Positions 60,171 to 64,000 of a stretch of DNA of 64,000 bases are shown piece by piece. Numbering within the stretch: position 1 is the first letter of the stretch; the number at the start of each line of letters is the position of its first letter. The notes under the pieces were generated by a model. That model was not told the DNA's origin, did not search any database, and saw only the letters and a program-made list of their open reading frames with translations. Both the position numbers and the translations under genes were made by a program. This DNA is from CAJCIT01 sp963771305 (GTDB lineage Bacteria; Acidobacteriota; Terriglobia; Bryobacterales; Bryobacteraceae): assembly GCA_963771305.1 (NCBI GenBank), contig CAVYTS010000025.1, forward strand, positions 1 to 64,000. Direction: 5' to 3'.

Positions 60171-60795
60171 TGGGGTCAGCGGCACGCGGGCAGGGCGCGC
60201 GTACAACCAAACCATCAGAATCCCAACTGCAAACTTGGCGTGGATGGAACGTGGATCAGCCCGTGGGAGTTTTCTCCAGTGCTCGAAAAGCCGACGTACA
60301 GGCGTCATCCAAAACACGCGATGGCCGGTGTACTCGAAGACGTTGACGATCACGCCGGCTGCTAAAGCCGCCCGATATTACACGCTCCCAGTTGGCTCGA
60401 CCCACTGAGGGATCGGAGTCCATTGTCATGGATGGGACCTCGGTTTCAGTGGCCCTGCGATTCGGCCCGCAAGACGGAATGCATAAAACGAACGCATGGG
60501 AAAAGTATCACATCGTTATTCAAAGCGGGTTCAGCACGGCGACGCTTCAGAACGGAAACTGGCCCCGGCAGCCTGCCGCGAACCTCAGAGCCACTCTCTC
60601 ATTTTGAGATGCATCGCTTGGCCGCCCAAGCATGACGCTGTCGAAACGGAGAGAGCGCGTCTTTTCGTCCAAGGCCTGCTCGCGCTGGCAGTTTACCGAA
60701 CTATACTGCGAATCAATGGTTTACCGGTGTCTCCTGCGCGTTGAGACTCCAGAATTTCCTTCGTGTAGCGCTTGGGGAGCCAAAAGAATCATCAG
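60171..60795. other. Degraded segment
   Basis: Open frames occur (60392-60607 encodes DGTSVSVALRFGPQDGMHK and more), but no family could be assigned. Confidence 0.35.
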
Positions 60796-61125
60796 TCAGT
60801 TACGGGCCTCTCCATCCGGCTTCGATTTTAGGTCAAAGGGATTGTCAAAGGACCCCTGAGGGTTTTGCCCTTCCGACTTCGTGGCGTTCCGCTCCGAACC
60901 GGACGCGGATATGCTCTCCATTGCGCCTCGCAGCGCAGCGTGTCCAATGTGACCATAGCGCTTCGCCATTCGGACTGTAGTCGCCGTACTCCAGCCCATA
61001 ATCCTCGCAATCAGTGGGAAGGGTGCGCCCGCCGTGGTCCGCAAAAATCCGGAACGTATTGAAAAAGCGAGCGTGAAGCTGTGAGAAAATTTCCGAGTGC
61101 CAGGCATAAAGAAGCAACTGGGCAA
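60796..61125 (-). pseudogene. Tyrosine recombinase (integrase) C-terminal remnant
   Basis: The minus strand reads LRTTAGAPFPLIARIMGWSTATTVRMAKRYGHIGHAALRGAM, matching the C-terminal motif of phage-type integrases around the catalytic Tyr (MxxRYxH). The upstream HxxR box and N-terminal domains are missing. A decayed integrase. Confidence 0.65.
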
Positions 61126-61199
61126 GCTGGCGAAGGCGTTGAAGATCGTAGCTGCAGACGGATCTGCTTTCAGTTTGAGACTCTTTCGTAGTCGTGCGA

Positions 61200-62095
61200 C
61201 GCTTTGCCGCCGAGAACGTCTTTCTTCGTAGGCAACTGGCTCTGTTCCAAGAGCACGAGCAGAAAGCCCAGCGGACCACAGCGGCTGATCGCTTCACTTT
61301 GAGCACGTCGGCGCGCTCATCGTCAAGCCGGCCACCTTGATCGGCTGGCATCGGAACACTTTTCGGCGGTTTTGGCGATGGAAGTCGCGACCGGTAGGCA
61401 GGCCTCCGTTATCGGGCAGCTTGAGAGAGGTGATTCGCCAGATGGCCGCCGAGAATCCCAACTGGTGCGAAGAGCGGATCGCCGACGAATTGCTGCTCAA
61501 GCTGGGTCTACGCGTTTCACCGCGCACAGTGGCTAACTATGTGAAACGACAGCCGGGGCCACGAGGATCCAAGGATCAGCGCTGGTCCACTTTCATGCGG
61601 AACCAGGCGCAAGCGATCGTAGCCTGCGATTTCTTTGTGTCAGTTACCGTGAATTTGCAAGTCCTTTATGTTTTCGTGGTGATGGAAATCGGATCGCGGC
61701 GTCTCCTCCCCTTTAATGTCAGCGATCATCCCACGGCTGAGTGGACCGTCCAGCAGTTGCGCGAGACCTTGCCCGGTGATCACCCGTATGGCTTCTTGGT
61801 TCATGATCGGCACAGCAGCTTTTCGGCTGAACTCGACAAACAAGTGGAAACCTTCGGCGTCAAAGTCATCCGAACTCCGGTGCGGACGCCGACGGCGAAT
61901 GCTTATTGCGAACGCTTGATCGGAAGTATAAGACGGGAATGCTTAGATTACGTGATCCCTGTCAACGAATGGCACTTGCGACGAATCCTTCGAGAGTGGA
62001 TGACGCATTATAACGGCGGACGGCCGCATCGAGCGCTCGGCCCCGGAATACCGGATCGGCCCAACAAGATTTCGCTTGTTAGGCCTCGTGGATAA
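61200..62095 (+). pseudogene. Integrase-core (DDE) transposase, frameshifted and truncated
   Basis: An N-terminal piece (AAENVFLRRQLALFQEHEQ...ADRFTL, about 61200-61310) is followed by a frame jump into ALIVKPATLIGWHR and the main frame to 62095. The catalytic core has ACDFFVSVTVN, VHDRHSSF and NAYCERLIGSIRRECLDY, giving D, D and E. The usual ~20-30 residue C-terminus (LGGLHHEY type) is absent: the stop codon at 62093-62095 is within the ISAzo13-like insertion, which starts near 62092. Probably non-functional. Confidence 0.8.
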
Positions 62096-63357
62096 ATAAG
62101 TGCTCCAGTTGTGATATCGTGGACTGGTGGCTGCCTCCCTGGGTCCAGAGCGGAGTATTGAGCAGCGTTATAAGGGCCTTTCCCCGGTCCTGAACGAACA
62201 GGCGCTGCGGCGGTTTGCGGCTACGGAAGCGCAGGCGTTTGGTCGAGGTGGAGTGAGCGCGGTTTCGCGAATTACCGGAATCGCTCGGAGCACGATCAGT
62301 CGCGGGATGAAGGAGATCGCTGAATCGCGGCAAGTGGAAGCCGGGCGAATCCGCAAGCCGGGCGGTGGACGCAAGGCAAAACTCACCGAGGACTCAACGT
62401 TACTCGCCGATCTTGGACAACTGGTGGAACCGGCGACGCGCGGCGATCCAATGCGACCGCTGAGATGGACCTCTAAAAGTCTGCGACACTTGTCCGAGGC
62501 ACTGCGAAGTCTGGGGCATTCGGTTTGCCCTCACGTGATTGCCGACGGCTTGCGCAAACTGGGATTCAGTCTGCAGGCCAACAGCAAGATGCGGGAAGGG
62601 AGCAGCCACGTGGATCGGAACGCGCAGTTTCAGTACATCAGCGATCAGGCCAAGGCGTTTCTGGCGGCTGGTGAGCCCGTAATTTCTGTCGACACCAAGA
62701 AGAAAGAGTTGGTAGGCAATTTCAAAAACCACGGTCGCGAATGGCATCCCAAAGGAAAACCAGATGCGGTCAATGTACATGACTTTATCGATCCGAAACT
62801 GGGGCGGGCGATCCCGTACGGGATCTACGACATCGGCGACAACAAGGGCTGGGTCAGCGTTGGCACCGATCACGATACCGCCAGTTTCGCCGTTCACGCG
62901 ATTGGCCGCTGGTGGTTGAGCATGGGACAAAGCCGCTATCCCGACGCCACACGACTGCTGGTGACTGCCGATGGCGGCGGTAGCAACGGACATCGTGTCC
63001 GCCTCTGGAAAGTAGAACTACAGGCGCTAGCCAACACCCTTCGCGTTCCCATCACGGTCTGCCATCTGCCCCCGGGCACCAGCAAATGGAACAAGATCGA
63101 ACATCGCCTCTTCTCGTTTCTCACCATTAACTGGCGTGGAAAACCCCTGCGGAGTTTTCAGACCATCGTTCAACTCATCGCAGCAACGACGACCACCACT
63201 GGGCTGACCGTCCGCGCCGAACTGGACGAAAACAAATATCCCAAAGGCGTCAAAACTTCCGATGCCAAATTCGCCGCCATCAATATCGCGCGCCACCCGT
63301 TCCACGGGGACTGGAACTATTCCATTTCCCCACAGACATAATGAAGCTGTTATTTAT
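62092..63357 (+). mobile_element. ISAzo13-type insertion sequence
   Basis: A 1266-base unit between inverted ATAAATAA (62092-62099) and TTATTTAT (63350-63357). One gene fills it. The element interrupts the transposase at its left and leads into the kinase at its right. The ends are inferred from the short inverted repeats. Confidence 0.6.
62127..63341 (+). CDS. ISAzo13-family transposase
   Basis: A 404-residue DDE transposase: N-terminal HTH (VSRITGIARSTISRGMKE), then GGGRKAKLTEDSTLLADLGQLV, WTSKSLRHLSEALRSLGH, and the core EPVISVDTKKKELVGNFKNHGREW, LVTADGGGSNGHR and LPPGTSKWNKIEHRLFSFL. These are the family's D, D and E positions. GTG is the start codon. Intact; the element may be active. 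Confidence 0.92.
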   Translation: MAASLGPERSIEQRYKGLSPVLNEQALRRFAATEAQAFGRGGVSAVSRITGIARSTISRGMKEIAESRQVEAGRIRKPGGGRKAKLTEDSTLLADLGQLVEPATRGDPMRPLRWTSKSLRHLSEALRSLGHSVCPHVIADGLRKLGFSLQANSKMREGSSHVDRNAQFQYISDQAKAFLAAGEPVISVDTKKKELVGNFKNHGREWHPKGKPDAVNVHDFIDPKLGRAIPYGIYDIGDNKGWVSVGTDHDTASFAVHAIGRWWLSMGQSRYPDATRLLVTADGGGSNGHRVRLWKVELQALANTLRVPITVCHLPPGTSKWNKIEHRLFSFLTINWRGKPLRSFQTIVQLIAATTTTTGLTVRAELDENKYPKGVKTSDAKFAAINIARHPFHGDWNYSISPQT

Positions 63358-63367
63358 GCACAATGCC

Positions 63368-64000
63368 TTAGTGGCCGCCGTCACGAGATTCCCTGCCGGT
63401 GTCCGACTCGCCTCGAAGTCGATTCTCGCCGGCGTTCATCACGAGTATCAATGGGAGCAGAGGGCTGCCTGAGCAAATTTTTGCGGACCACAGGCTGGCA
63501 TCCATCGTAGAGTTGTCAATACCTGTAGCGTGATCCTGCCGCGCCAGCCCGAAGTCGAGGATCTTCACGCGCCCGTCGCGTGTCACCATAATGTTGCCCG
63601 GTTTCAAATCGCGATGCACCACGCCTGCCACGTGCGCTGCCGCAAGTCCATCGCAAATCTGCGTGCTCACTTCAATGAGCTTCCGGAGCGGGAGTGGCCC
63701 GCGCTGGATGACGCGCGCCAATGTCTCGCCTTCAACCAACTCGGAAACAATAAACGACACCCCGGCATCGTGCCCGAATTCATGGACGCTGACGATATTG
63801 GGATGGTTCAGTGCGCTGGCGGCCCGTGCCTCGCGCTCAAAACGTGCAATCCGGTCACGGTCACCGGCAAAACCAGGCGGCAGCGTCTTGATGGCAACTT
63901 CGCGCTTCAAGCGCAGATCGCGGGCGCGGTAGACCTCGCCCATCCTGTAGGGTCGAGGACTGGCGCGGTGCTCCGAAGAACCCGGTCGGGATGGAGCTCG
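63368..64000 (-). pseudogene. Ser/Thr protein kinase N-terminal fragment
   Basis: The minus strand reads MGEVYRARDLRLKREVAIKTL, then ASALNHPNIVSVHEFG, VVHRDLKPGNIMVTRDG and LDFGLAR, the N-lobe and catalytic loop of a Hanks kinase. The glycine-rich loop upstream of MGEVY is not in frame (the expected GxGG is missing), pointing to a small deletion near 63943. Downstream of LDFGLARQDHATG the frame loses homology before the ISAzo13 element. The window ends before the beginning of the gene. Confidence 0.8.

Overview
The window looks like the accessory part of an Acidobacteriota chromosome, probably Bryobacterales/Solibacter-like. This rests on gene content only: Ser/Thr kinases with TolB-type propellers, one carrying a winged-helix DNA-binding domain; ECF sigma remnants beside kinases; a PEP-CTERM protein; large secreted proteins; and many transposase and recombinase families. 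No rRNA, tRNA or CRISPR array was recognised.

Layout. 1-936: 5' part of a group II intron with the start of its reverse transcriptase (minus). 1523-5754: a nonsense-interrupted secreted phosphoesterase and a multicopper oxidase. 6746-9671: slipin, a deleted YjbR-like gene, a DinB-like protein and a 54-codon membrane ORF. 9947-15365: an ankyrin/CxxCH/cyclase-repeat protein divergent from a wHTH-kinase-propeller protein. 15589-18937: two copies of an ORF-less group II intron; the right copy carries a second, different group II intron, giving a twintron with its empty site 1.5 kb away. 19723-24419: a frameshifted 2OG-Fe(II) oxygenase, a nonsense-interrupted ADP-ribosyltransferase-like gene and a RES-type toxin-antitoxin pair. 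25037-32621: a mosaic of ISKra4-type, large serine recombinase, DUF5372, DUF3489 and resolvase pieces. 33368-38924: a compact three-gene operon of multi-TIR protein, nSTAND1 NTPase-TPR and outer-membrane barrel, the best candidate for a new conflict or signalling system. 39485-46079: prophage remnant (ParB-methyltransferase, small phage ORF, small terminase, terminase C-terminus) with a secreted propeller protein and a radical SAM/SPASM protein inside the terminase interval. 46899-50738: a secreted protein, a DUF2252 protein and a metallophosphoesterase. 51821-55540: PEP-CTERM protein, small secreted protein, ABM-fold protein and sulfotransferase-like protein. 56587-64000: decayed kinase and sigma genes, integrase and transposase remnants, an intact ISAzo13-type element, and another kinase fragment.

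Two themes stand out. Many genes carry a single in-frame stop or frameshift (phosphoesterase, oxygenase, ART-like, methyltransferase, zinc ribbon, kinase, sigma factor), so the region is either decaying or contains base-level errors; reads or a relative would decide. Mobile elements are nested in each other (intron in intron, recombinase element in ISKra4, ISAzo13 in another transposase), which gives an order of insertion events. All family assignments are from reading translated motifs; no database search was run.
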